A DNA stretch of 13,586 nucleotides, taken from positions 1 through 13,586 of the forward strand of contig JBFXFL010000054.1 of assembly GCA_050179115.1 (NCBI GenBank). The letters run 5' to 3'. The notes under the pieces were generated by a model. It was given only the letters and a program-made list of their open reading frames with translations, was not told the origin of the DNA and ran no database searches. Made by a program: the position numbers and the translations under genes. The stretch is from JAGPUQ01 sp050179115 (GTDB taxonomy: Bacteria; Pseudomonadota; Gammaproteobacteria; Pseudomonadales; Porticoccaceae). Of this stretch, positions 6,127 through 13,184 are shown in pieces. Positions within the stretch are counted from its first letter, which is position 1, and each line of letters begins with the position of its first letter.

Positions 6127-7527
6127 TCAGGGGTCCTCCGGCGGCGCGCCCGGGGTCACCACCGGCAGGTGACGCATCAGGTAGGTCACCAGCAGCATGG
6201 CAGGCACGCCGATCAGACAGGAATAGACGAAGAACAGCGGGTAGCCGACGGCGTCCACCACCCAGCCGGCGGCCCCACCGATGAACTTGCCCGGCAGCGT
6301 CATCAGCGAGCTGAACAGGGCGTACTGGGTCGCCGTGTAGGAAACATTGGTGAGTCCCGACAGGTAGGCGATGAAGGCAGAAAGGGCCAGTCCCCCGGAC
6401 AGGTTGTCGGCGCTGATGGTGACCACCAGCATCCAGAATTTCGCCCCGAGCAGCGCCAGCGCCGCAAACAACAGGTTGGTGAGCGCCGCGAGGATCGCGC
6501 CCGTGAGCAGCACCCGCATCACGCCGTAACGCGGTACCAGTACGCCGCCGAGCACGCCGCCGGCGATGGTCATGGCCACACCGTAGATGCCGCTGACATT
6601 GGCGATCTGCGCCAGGGTGAAGCCCAGGTCCAGGTAGAACGGATTGGCCATCACGCCCATGGTGATGTCGGTCACCCGGTACAGACCGATGAAAGCCAGG
6701 ATCATCAGGGCGAGCCGGCCGTTGCGGGAAAAAAAGTCCGCGAACGGGCAGACCACGGCGCCGATGAGCCAGCCGATGATCTGGCGCAACCGCTGTGGCA
6801 GATGCGCATTGCGCATCATGAAATCCTGCACGCGGGTTTCGAGGAACAGGGTCTCGCGCGGCCGCTGGGTGACCGGTTCTCCGCTCGCGAGCACCGCCAG
6901 CACCCCGGTCGTCATCAGGCCGGCCATGGCGAGATACACCTCGGTCCAACTGAGCAGTGCGGCGATGTGGAGCGCGCCCGCGCCTGCCGCGAGCAGCGCC
7001 ATGCGATAGCCGAACACATAGGTTACCGCCATCGCGGCCTGCCGGTCGGGGGGGGCGGCCTCGACGCGCCAGGCATCGATCGCAATGTCCTGAGTGGCCG
7101 AGCCAAAGGCTACCAGCACCGCGTAGGCCGCCAGCCGGCCGAGTTGGGTCGAAGGGTCGGTAAAGGCCATGCCGATCAGGCCGCCGGCAATGGTGAGCTG
7201 CGCCACCAGAATCCAGCTGCGCCGCCGGCCCAGCAGTGCGTACAGCAGGGGCAACCGCAACCGGTCGACCACCGGCGACCACAGCACCTTGATGGAGTAG
7301 GTAATGCCCACCCAACTGAACAGACCGATCATGGTGCGGGACACGCCGGCCTCGGTAAGCCAGGCCGACAAGGTGGAGAATACCAGCAGAAACGGCAGCC
7401 CGGCGGAGAATCCCAAGCACAGCATGGTGGCGATACGCGGGTGGGCATAGACCAGCCAGGCCTCCCGCCAGGTGCGGCGGGCCGCAGGCGGCGGTGCGGG
7501 GGCGGAAGGTCTGGTCATCGATGCCAC
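6127..7527 (-). CDS. ampG: AmpG family muropeptide permease (MFS)
   Basis: An inner-membrane major-facilitator transporter that imports GlcNAc-anhydroMurNAc peptides for recycling; AmpD then acts on them. The 466 residues contain about 12 hydrophobic spans. AmpG-like signatures include LGFSAGLPFLLVFSTLSAWL (first span), GLFSWVGITYSIKVLWSPVVDR, GSATQDIAIDAWRVE and YLSGLTNVSYTATQYALFSSL near the C-terminus. A long loop with DFMMRNAHLP separates the two halves. The listed start is GTG 7527, preceded by AAGG. ATG 7518 is an alternative that removes three residues. It heads a two-gene minus-strand operon with the adenosyltransferase and is divergent from fxsA. The ampD-ampE genes lie just beyond the operon, so recycling genes are clustered here, unlike in E. 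coli, where ampG is separate. Confidence 0.93.
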   Translation of the reverse strand: MASMTRPSAPAPPPAARRTWREAWLVYAHPRIATMLCLGFSAGLPFLLVFSTLSAWLTEAGVSRTMIGLFSWVGITYSIKVLWSPVVDRLRLPLLYALLGRRRSWILVAQLTIAGGLIGMAFTDPSTQLGRLAAYAVLVAFGSATQDIAIDAWRVEAAPPDRQAAMAVTYVFGYRMALLAAGAGALHIAALLSWTEVYLAMAGLMTTGVLAVLASGEPVTQRPRETLFLETRVQDFMMRNAHLPQRLRQIIGWLIGAVVCPFADFFSRNGRLALMILAFIGLYRVTDITMGVMANPFYLDLGFTLAQIANVSGIYGVAMTIAGGVLGGVLVPRYGVMRVLLTGAILAALTNLLFAALALLGAKFWMLVVTISADNLSGGLALSAFIAYLSGLTNVSYTATQYALFSSLMTLPGKFIGGAAGWVVDAVGYPLFFVYSCLIGVPAMLLVTYLMRHLPVVTPGAPPEDP

Positions 7528-7744
7528 GGGCCTTGATGCTGCGAATGAGGCGGGCCGGCGAGCCGGTGAACAGCCGGATCGGCAGGCGCCGGTTGAGGAT
7601 CGCCGGCCGGGGAAACCGGGTATGGCGGCGGCGATCGCAAAGCCGCCACCTTACCGGAATCGCCCGTCCCGCAGCCAGCCGGGTTGCAAAGCCGGTCCCG
7701 CGCCCCCACTTCCTTGATCTGACGCCAACCCCGCGTGATCGCCC

Positions 7745-8161
7745 TTGCCGTTACTGCCGTTGCTGTTTTTGGCCTTTCCCATCCTCGAACTCTGGGTGCT
7801 CATTCGCGTGGGCGCCGCCATTGGCGCCGGGTTTGCGATCGGTTTGGTGGTGCTCGCGGCGATGCTGGGCATCGGCATCCTGAACCGGCAGGGTTTTCAG
7901 ACCCTGACGCGGGTCCGTGCCCGGATGGCGCGTGGCGAGGAGCCAACGGACGCGGTGCTGGAGGGCATGGTGCTGGCGATGGCCGGTCTGCTGCTGCTGA
8001 TCCCGGGATTTCTGACCGACGTGCTGGCACTGCTGGCGCTGATCCCGCCGCTGCGGGCGCGCCTGGTACGGCGCCTGCTGGCCGCGGCGCACCCAGGGTA
8101 CGGCGCGCAGGCACCGCGCAATTCCCGGGTGATCGAGGGCGAGTGCGAGCGCGAAGACTGA
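7745..8161 (+). CDS. fxsA: FxsA family membrane protein
   Basis: A small inner-membrane protein of 138 residues. E. coli FxsA, when overproduced, relieves F-plasmid exclusion of phage T7; its normal role is unknown. Two N-terminal spans (about 2-20 and 24-44) are followed by an NRQGFQTL amphipathic stretch and the family signature GLLLLIPGFLTDVLALL (81-97), then a polar tail ending ECERED. The start is TTG, chosen because the first span begins directly after it and no in-frame ATG or GTG precedes it nearby. The gene ends 19 bases before the sigma-32 promoter of groES; fxsA also lies near groSL in E. coli. The 217-base divergent region to ampG holds GC-rich short inverted repeats but no promoter I would defend. 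Confidence 0.92.
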   Translation: MPLLPLLFLAFPILELWVLIRVGAAIGAGFAIGLVVLAAMLGIGILNRQGFQTLTRVRARMARGEEPTDAVLEGMVLAMAGLLLLIPGFLTDVLALLALIPPLRARLVRRLLAAAHPGYGAQAPRNSRVIEGECERED

Positions 8162-8180
8162 TCGGTACGCAGCGGCGGGC

Positions 8181-8208
8181 CTTGAAATCGGCAGGGCCAG
8201 CCCCATCT
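8181..8208 (+). promoter_or_regulatory. Sigma-32 heat-shock promoter of groESL
   Basis: CTTGAAA at 8181-8187, a 13-base spacer, then CCCCATCT at 8201-8208. This matches the RpoH consensus (CTTGAAA, 11-16 bases, CCCCATNT) essentially perfectly and lies about 150 bases before groES. No CIRCE operator is visible, so control is most likely positive, by sigma-32, rather than by HrcA. Confidence 0.92.
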
Positions 8209-8359
8209 AGGGGGCGCTGCCAGAGCCGTGCTGCAAGCGGCGGGAAATTCAACCGCCCGCTCTTGTAATTCTTGCGGCCGGCACCACATCAGGCAAGGTT
8301 TTCGGGCTGACCCGGATTCTTTTGGTCAATAACTCAGGACAAGTGGAGAAGAAGCCGCA

Positions 8360-8653
8360 ATGAAAATCCGTCCCCTACACGACCGCGTGGTCGTACGTCG
8401 CAAGGCAGAGGAAGAGAAAACCGCTGGTGGCATCCTGCTGCCTGGCTCAGCCAAAGAGAAGCCCAATCGGGGCGAAGTGATCGCCGTTGGTATCGGCACT
8501 GTCAATGACAAAGGCGATGTCCGCCCCCTGGATGTGAAAGTTGGCGACAAGGTGATCTTCGGAACCTATGCCGGCAACACGGTTGAAGACACCGACGGCA
8601 GCGAGCTGATCGTCATGCGCGAGAGCGACATTTTCGGCGTCATCACCGACTGA
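8360..8653 (+). CDS. groES: Co-chaperonin GroES (Hsp10)
   Basis: The seven-subunit lid that caps GroEL and triggers substrate encapsulation in the cytoplasm. Its 97 residues equal the E. coli length. The N-terminal MKIRPLHDRVVVRR, the mobile loop around KTAGGILLPGSAKEK (about 20-34, with the hydrophobic triplet that docks on GroEL) and the C-terminal ELIVMRESDIFGVI are all intact. A GGAGAAG ribosome site precedes ATG 8360. It is the first gene of the sigma-32-driven groESL operon and is followed after 50 bases by groEL. Confidence 0.98.
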   Translation: MKIRPLHDRVVVRRKAEEEKTAGGILLPGSAKEKPNRGEVIAVGIGTVNDKGDVRPLDVKVGDKVIFGTYAGNTVEDTDGSELIVMRESDIFGVITD

Positions 8654-8703
8654 GCCGCGCATCCGCGCTGATTCAACATTGACTATTGGAGAAGGAAAAG
8701 ATC

Positions 8704-10368
8704 ATGGCTGCTAAAGAAGTGAAATTTGGCGACTCCGCCCGCAGAAAAATGCTGGCTGGTGTCAATGTGCTGGCCGATGCGGTACGCGTCACCCTCGGGC
8801 CCAAGGGCCGCAATGTGGTGCTCGACAAGGCCTTCGGCGCCCCGACCGTCACCAAGGACGGCGTTTCCGTCGCCAAGGAAATCGAACTCAAGGACAAGTT
8901 CGAAAACATGGGCGCGCAGATGGTCAAGGAAGTTGCGAGCAAGTCTTCCGACGAAGCGGGCGACGGCACCACCACCGCGACCGTATTGGCGCAATCGATT
9001 CTTAACGAAGGTCTGAAATCCGTCGCCGCCGGCATGAATCCCATGGATCTCAAGCGCGGCATCGACAAGGCCGTGGCGGCCGCCGTCATCGAAATCGGCA
9101 AGCTGGCCAAGCCCTGTTCGGATACCAAGGAAATCGCCCAGGTGGGCACCATTTCCGCCAACAGCGACGAACAGGTCGGCAAGATCATCGCCGAGGCGAT
9201 GGACAAGGTCGGCAAGGAAGGCGTGATCACGGTTGAAGAAGGCTCCGGCCTCGAGAACGCGCTCGATATCGTCGAGGGCATGCAGTTCGATCGCGGCTAT
9301 CTGTCGCCTTACTTCATCAATACCCAGGAGAGCATGAGCGTCGAGCTGGATTCTCCCTACATCCTGCTGGCCGACACCAAGATCTCCAATATCCGCGACA
9401 TGCTGCCGCTGCTGGAAGGCGTCGCCAAGTCCGGCAAACCCCTGATCGTGGTCGCCGAAGATGTCGAGGGCGAGGCCCTGGCCACGCTGGTCGTCAACAA
9501 CATTCGCGGCATCGTCAAGGTGGCTGCCTGCAAGGCGCCCGGCTTTGGTGACCGCCGCAAGGCCATGCTGCAGGACATCGCGGTACTCACCGGCGCAACG
9601 GTGATCTCCGAGGAAGTCGGTCTGAGCCTCGACAGCGCAACCCTGGAGCACCTCGGCCAGGCCAAGCGCATCAGCATGACCAAGGAAAATACCACCATCG
9701 TCGATGGTGCCGGTTCCCAGGACGACATCAAGGGGCGCATCAAGCAGATTCGCGCCGAGATCGAGGACACCAGTTCCGACTACGACCGTGAAAAACTGCA
9801 AGAGCGTCTGGCCAAGCTGGCCGGCGGGGTTGCCGTCATCAAGGTCGGCGCGGCGACGGAAGTGGAAATGAAAGAGAAGAAAGCCCGTGTCGAGGATGCC
9901 CTGCACTCCACTCGCGCCGCGGTCGAAGAAGGCGTGGTGGCCGGCGGCGGCGTGGCACTGATCCGTGCCGTGCAGGCCATCGCCAACCTCAAGGGCGACA
10001 ACGACGACCAGACCGTGGGTATCGGCATCGCCATCCGCGCCATGGAATCGCCGCTGCGCCAGATCGTCGCCAACGCCGGTGCGGAAGCCTCGGTCGTGGT
10101 CGACAAGATCAAGCAGGGCAAGGGCAACTTTGGCTACAACGCCGCCACCGGCGAGTATGGCGACATGGTGGCCATGGGTATCCTGGATCCCGCGAAGGTC
10201 ACCCGCACGGCACTCCAGGGCGCGGCTTCCATCGCCGGCCTGATGATCACCACCGAAGCCATGGTGTCGGAAGTTGTCGAAGACAAAGCCGGCGGCATGC
10301 CCGATATGGGCGGCATGGGCGGTATGGGCGGCATGGGCGGTATGGGTGGCATGGGCGGCATGATGTAA
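8704..10368 (+). CDS. groEL: Chaperonin GroEL (Hsp60)
   Basis: An ATP-driven double-ring chaperonin that folds proteins with GroES. It has 554 residues, close to the usual 548, ending in a Gly-Gly-Met repeat tail of six or seven units. Visible are the N-terminal AAKEVKFGDSARRKML, the nucleotide-binding VTLGPKGRNVVLD and GDGTTTATVLA motifs, the apical-domain segment around EGMQFDRGYLSPYF, and the conserved DALHSTRAAVEEGVVAGGGVAL, whose first Asp corresponds to the ATPase residue D398 of E. coli. The ATG at 8704 is preceded by GGAGAAGG; the open frame extends six codons further upstream, to 8686, but that lies in the ribosome site. Codon use resembles its neighbours and nothing is missing. It is co-transcribed with groES. 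Confidence 0.98.
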   Translation: MAAKEVKFGDSARRKMLAGVNVLADAVRVTLGPKGRNVVLDKAFGAPTVTKDGVSVAKEIELKDKFENMGAQMVKEVASKSSDEAGDGTTTATVLAQSILNEGLKSVAAGMNPMDLKRGIDKAVAAAVIEIGKLAKPCSDTKEIAQVGTISANSDEQVGKIIAEAMDKVGKEGVITVEEGSGLENALDIVEGMQFDRGYLSPYFINTQESMSVELDSPYILLADTKISNIRDMLPLLEGVAKSGKPLIVVAEDVEGEALATLVVNNIRGIVKVAACKAPGFGDRRKAMLQDIAVLTGATVISEEVGLSLDSATLEHLGQAKRISMTKENTTIVDGAGSQDDIKGRIKQIRAEIEDTSSDYDREKLQERLAKLAGGVAVIKVGAATEVEMKEKKARVEDALHSTRAAVEEGVVAGGGVALIRAVQAIANLKGDNDDQTVGIGIAIRAMESPLRQIVANAGAEASVVVDKIKQGKGNFGYNAATGEYGDMVAMGILDPAKVTRTALQGAASIAGLMITTEAMVSEVVEDKAGGMPDMGGMGGMGGMGGMGGMGGMM

Positions 10369-10384
10369 GGTCATTCTTCTCTGC

Positions 10385-10402
10385 CGACTTGCCCGCAAGT
10401 CG
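10385..10402 (+). repeat. Inverted repeat between groEL and its terminator
   Basis: CGACTTGC and GCAAGTCG form a perfect 8-base stem around a two-base CC loop. It starts 16 bases after the groEL stop and immediately precedes the terminator hairpin. It may block 3' exonucleases or serve as a processing site; this is inferred from position only. Confidence 0.5.
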
Positions 10403-10403
10403 T

Positions 10404-10434
10404 AAACCCCGCGCTTCGGTGCGGGGTTTTTTTT
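10404..10434 (+). terminator. Rho-independent terminator of groESL
   Basis: An 11-base-pair stem (10404-10414 with 10419-10429, one G-T pair) is closed by a TTCG tetraloop. The descending arm ends in, and is followed by, an unbroken run of eight Ts (10427-10434). It is the expected end of the groESL transcript. Confidence 0.93.
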
Positions 10435-10592
10435 GTCTGAATCAAGTCCGGGAGGATCGCGATGAGGTGTTTACCGGCGGCTTTTCTGACTAGAATTGGC
10501 CGCCGCTTGCGGGAACAGCCATGGCGTCGGGGAATTCGCGCATCCAGCCGGACCGGTTTCGTTGCGATGGATCGGGCCACAACGGAAGCAGC

Positions 10593-10598
10593 TACAAT
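10593..10598 (+). promoter_or_regulatory. Possible -10 box for the PuuD-like gene
   Basis: TACAAT lies just upstream of the CAA-rich leader. A start about seven bases downstream would give a leader of roughly 60 bases composed almost entirely of the repeats. No convincing -35 is seen at 17 bases, so this is weak. TAGAAT at 10491-10496 is another weak candidate further upstream. Confidence 0.3.
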
Positions 10599-10614
10599 TC
10601 ACGCAACGACGACT

Positions 10615-10652
10615 CAAGCAACAACGCAAGCAACAACAACTCAAGCAACAAC
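10615..10652 (+). repeat. Three copies of CAAGCAACAAC in the leader of the PuuD-like gene
   Basis: Exact 11-base copies at 10615-10625, 10627-10637 and 10642-10652, separated by 1 and 4 bases and ending directly at the AAGGTGG ribosome site (10653-10659) of the next gene. The stretch is A- and C-rich and nearly free of T and of G pairing partners, so the RNA should be unstructured. In contrast to the GC-rich surroundings, this looks like a leader selected for access. Translation enhancement or RNA-binding roles are possible. Confidence 0.7.
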
Positions 10653-10663
10653 AAGGTGGCATT

Positions 10664-11314
10664 ATGGACATGATGAATTTCGTGAACTTCCTGTTTCGCT
10701 GGGGGCATGTGCTGTTCGGGATCACCTGGATCGGCATGCTGTACTACTTCAATTTCGTGCAGGGCGCCTATTTCAAGGAGGCCGTTCCGGAAGCGTTGGG
10801 CGATGCGAAGGCGAAGCTCGCACCCCGCGCGCTGTGGTGGTTCCGGTGGGGCGCGATGTTCACCTTCATCACCGGCGTGGTGCTGCTGGTGGGCGTGATG
10901 CAGCTCAACGTACTCAACGACTTCATTATCTCTGGTGCGCTGCTCGGTACCCTGATGTTCCTGAATGTCTGGCTGGTTATCTGGCCCAACCAGAAGATCG
11001 CCCTGGGCATCGTCAAGGGTGGTGACGCCGCAGCCGCCGGCGCCAAGGCGCTGCTGGCATCGCGCACCAATGTCCTGTTTTCGGGCCCCATGACCTATTT
11101 CATGCTGGCGTCGCAACATATGGCGGGTTATACCAACCATCTGGTAGCAGCCAATGGCGGTGGCGTCGGGCTCTACATTGCGCTGGCGATCATCCTGGCG
11201 CTGGAAATCAATGCCCTGGTGGGCAAGCAGGGCCCCATGACCACGGTGAAGGGCGTGATCCATAGCAGCATTGGCCTGACGGTGGTGCTGGCGGGTCTGT
11301 TGCAACTCCTCTGA
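10664..11314 (+). CDS. PuuD-like membrane protein (urate oxidase N-terminal domain), no cytochrome c domain
   Basis: An integral membrane protein of 216 residues resembling the N-terminal membrane domain of urate hydroxylase PuuD (Urate_ox_N). Family-like segments are FLFRWGHVLFGITWIGMLYY (9-28), the NVWLVIWPNQKIALG stretch (101-115) and SRTNVLFSGPMTYFMLASQH (133-152). Hydrophobic spans lie near 9-31, 62-80, 87-107, 143-160, 170-188 and 198-216. H15 and H152 are candidate haem ligands. Full PuuD proteins carry a C-terminal cytochrome c, but no CXXCH occurs here, and no purine catabolism gene is nearby, so urate hydroxylation is not established. The start is ATG 10664 with AAGGTGG four bases upstream. 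An in-frame ATG at 10496 would add a Gln- and Lys-rich tail that is the translated leader repeat, and I reject it. The gene appears monocistronic between two terminators. Confidence 0.78.
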   Translation: MDMMNFVNFLFRWGHVLFGITWIGMLYYFNFVQGAYFKEAVPEALGDAKAKLAPRALWWFRWGAMFTFITGVVLLVGVMQLNVLNDFIISGALLGTLMFLNVWLVIWPNQKIALGIVKGGDAAAAGAKALLASRTNVLFSGPMTYFMLASQHMAGYTNHLVAANGGGVGLYIALAIILALEINALVGKQGPMTTVKGVIHSSIGLTVVLAGLLQLL

Positions 11315-11327
11315 ATTCACCACGCAA

Positions 11328-11369
11328 GCCACAAAAAAGCCGGCCGTTCGCGGCCGGCTTTTTTGTGGC
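11328..11369. terminator. Rho-independent terminator, perfect 19-base inverted repeat
   Basis: The arms 11328-11346 and 11351-11369 are exact reverse complements around a TTCG tetraloop. Each strand has a run of six Ts just after its GC core (GCCGGCCG), so it can end transcription in either direction. It closes the PuuD-like gene, 13 bases after its stop. Confidence 0.93.
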
Positions 11370-11374
11370 CAGAG

Positions 11375-11380
11375 TATAAT
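11375..11380 (+). promoter_or_regulatory. Candidate -10 box for the gene at 11413
   Basis: A perfect TATAAT six bases after the terminator and 32 bases before ATG 11413. The -35 position falls in the GC-rich terminator arm and is not consensus. The position supports a promoter, but strength is unknown. Confidence 0.45.
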
Positions 11381-11412
11381 CCGCGCTTCCCAGGGGCGAC
11401 GGCAGTACGCAT

Positions 11413-11674
11413 ATGAATGACGAGCGATTCGACTCCGCAGAACCCTTGTTTGCGGGACCTGACGAGCGCGCCGGCTACCATGAGGTGCCACCGCCCCGAC
11501 GCGAGACCGGGCGGGCGACCGACGTCAGTGGCGGAGGGTTCTGGAAGGCGTTGACGCTGTCGCTGGCGTTGCTGGTTGTGGGGCTCGCCTGGTTTACCTG
11601 GCACCAGAGCCTGATGCAGCGTGAAATGCGCGATCGGTTCGCCGAACTCCAGTCGCGGCTTGAATCCACGGGAG
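11413..11674 (+). CDS. Hypothetical single-pass membrane protein, 3' end lost in assembly gap
   Basis: I do not recognise this protein. The first 87 residues are visible: a polar, Pro- and acid-rich N-terminal part (1-42), one transmembrane helix (about 43-62, FWKALTLSLALLVVGLAWFT), then charged heptad-like sequence (MQREMRDRFAELQSRLES), suggesting the start of a coiled coil. With a long cytoplasmic N-terminus and no signal-type beginning, it is probably a type II inner-membrane protein with a periplasmic coiled coil. The reading frame then runs into Ns. Joining it across the gap to later sequence would be an artefact. ATG 11413 is the first plausible start after the TATAAT at 11375 and has no strong ribosome site. 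Confidence 0.6.
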
Positions 11675-11774
11675 NNNNNNNNNNNNNNNNNNNNNNNNNN
11701 NNNNNNNNNNNNNNNNNNNNNNNNNNNNNNNNNNNNNNNNNNNNNNNNNNNNNNNNNNNNNNNNNNNNNNNNNN
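11675..11774. other. Assembly gap (100 Ns)
   Basis: A run of exactly 100 Ns, the convention for a scaffold gap of unknown length. It removes the end of the gene at 11413 and the start of fumarase. Fumarase alone must account for roughly 115 missing bases, so the true gap is probably longer than 100. Confidence 0.98.
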
Positions 11775-13178
11775 GAGGAAGCGCCGGCGGCGCGGGATGC
11801 GCTCGCGCAGATTCTGGTCAATTCACGCATGTGCGCGCTCGGCCATCGGCCCATCTGTCAGGATACGGGCATCGTGACGGTGTTTTTGAAGGTGGGCATG
11901 AATCTGCGTTGGGACGCCGAACTGTCGGTCGCCGACATGGTGAACGAGGGCGTGCGCAGAGCCTATCTGAATCCGGACAATGTGCTGCGCGCATCGATTC
12001 TGGAGGATCCCGATGGCGCGCGCCGCAACACCGGTGACAACACGCCGGCGGTGATTCATTGCGAACTGGTCCCGGGCGATACCCTGGAAGTCCATGTCGC
12101 GGCCAAGGGCGGCGGCTCCGAGGCCAAGGCCAAATTCGCCATGCTCAATCCCTCGGATTCGGTGGTGGACTGGGTGCTGGAGCAGGTGCCGAAGATGGGT
12201 GCCGGCTGGTGTCCGCCGGGGATGCTCGGCATCGGCATTGGCGGCACCGCCGAGAAGGCGATGCTGCTCGCCAAGGAAGCGCTGCTCGATCCCATCGACA
12301 TCCAGGATCTGCGCGCGCGCGGCGCCCGCAACCGTGCCGAGACCCTGCGGCTGGAATTGATGGACAAGGTGAACGAGCTCGGCATCGGCGCCCAGGGTCT
12401 CGGTGGGCTCACCACGGTCCTGGACGTCAAAGTGAAGGATTATCCGACCCATGCCGCCAACAAGGCGGTGGCGGTGATCCCCAACTGTGCCGCCACCCGC
12501 CACACCCATTTCGTGCTCGACGGCTCGGGTCCGGCCCGGCTTCAGCCGCCGCGGATGGAAGACTGGCCCGAGGTGGCCTGGGAAGTGGGCGCGAACGTGC
12601 GGCGTGTCGATCTGGACCGGGTTACGGCTGAAGATGTGCTGAGCTGGCAGCCGGGCGACACCGTGCTGTTGTCGGGGAAACTGCTCACCGGGCGCGATGC
12701 GGCACACAAGAAAATCGCCGATCTGCTGGCGGCGGGTGAACCCCTGCCGGTCGATTTTCGCGGGCGCTTCATCTATTACGTGGGGCCGGTGGATCCGGTG
12801 GGCGACGAAGTGGTCGGCCCGGCGGGCCCCACCACCGCAACCCGCATGGACAAGTTCACGCGCATGATGCTGGAACAGACCGGGCTGCTCGGCATGGTGG
12901 GAAAATCCGAGCGCGGTCCCGCCGCGATTGCGGCGATCCGGGACAATCGCGCCGTGTACCTCATGGCGGTCGGCGGCGCGGCCTACCTGGTGTCAAAGGC
13001 CATCACCGCGGCGCGGGTGGTGGCGTTTCCCGAGCTGGGTATGGAGGCCATCTACGAATTCGAAGTGCGGGATATGCCGGTTACGGTTGCCGTGGACAGT
13101 CGCGGCGAATCCGTTCATGTCACTGGACCGCAGCACTGGCAGGGAATCATTGAAGCGCGCAGGCTTGCCGTTGGCTAG
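11775..13178 (+). CDS. fumA: Fumarate hydratase class I (5' end missing in gap)
   Basis: An iron-sulfur fumarase that interconverts fumarate and malate in the TCA cycle. The open frame begins at the gap edge (EEAPAARDALAQILVNSRM), and 467 residues remain. Compared with the about 507-residue Pseudomonas form, some 38 N-terminal residues are missing. Three cysteines fit the [4Fe-4S] ligands: C28 in PICQDTG, C146 in GWCPPGML and C238 in PNCAATRH (fragment numbering). Their spacings of 118 and 92 resemble the 119 and 94 of E. coli FumA. The C-terminal half carries RFIYYVGPVDP, GPTTATRMDKFT and MVGKSERGP. It is the fused alpha-beta type. The symbol denotes class I fumarase; it is shorter than E. 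coli FumA. An internal ATG at 11829 is not the true start, because family similarity continues upstream of it. Confidence 0.95.
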   Translation, partial: EEAPAARDALAQILVNSRMCALGHRPICQDTGIVTVFLKVGMNLRWDAELSVADMVNEGVRRAYLNPDNVLRASILEDPDGARRNTGDNTPAVIHCELVPGDTLEVHVAAKGGGSEAKAKFAMLNPSDSVVDWVLEQVPKMGAGWCPPGMLGIGIGGTAEKAMLLAKEALLDPIDIQDLRARGARNRAETLRLELMDKVNELGIGAQGLGGLTTVLDVKVKDYPTHAANKAVAVIPNCAATRHTHFVLDGSGPARLQPPRMEDWPEVAWEVGANVRRVDLDRVTAEDVLSWQPGDTVLLSGKLLTGRDAAHKKIADLLAAGEPLPVDFRGRFIYYVGPVDPVGDEVVGPAGPTTATRMDKFTRMMLEQTGLLGMVGKSERGPAAIAAIRDNRAVYLMAVGGAAYLVSKAITAARVVAFPELGMEAIYEFEVRDMPVTVAVDSRGESVHVTGPQHWQGIIEARRLAVG

Positions 13179-13184
13179 ACGACC

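Noticed and set aside
6124..7536. 470-residue open frame on the plus strand opposite ampG
   Set aside because: It lies entirely antisense to a clear transporter gene; the translation is low-complexity Gln, His and Gly with no recognisable domain.
10304..10366. Tandem GGCATGGGC-like repeats
   Set aside because: They encode the normal Gly-Gly-Met tail of GroEL; not a CRISPR or satellite.
8683..10398. 571-residue open frame on the minus strand opposite groEL
   Set aside because: It mirrors groEL codon structure in a GC-rich gene, has no ribosome site, and its Ala/His-rich start is the reverse of the GGM tail.
10496..10663. Gln- and Lys-rich 56-residue N-terminal extension of the PuuD-like protein
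   Set aside because: It is the translated CAA leader repeat; the family N-terminus and a strong AAGGTGG ribosome site both point to ATG 10664.
11413..11877. A 154-residue frame read through the N gap, and others crossing it
   Set aside because: The gap length is arbitrary, so any frame across the Ns is meaningless.
11823..12707. Long minus-strand frame opposite fumarase
   Set aside because: Shadow of the fumarase gene; no motif and no ribosome site.
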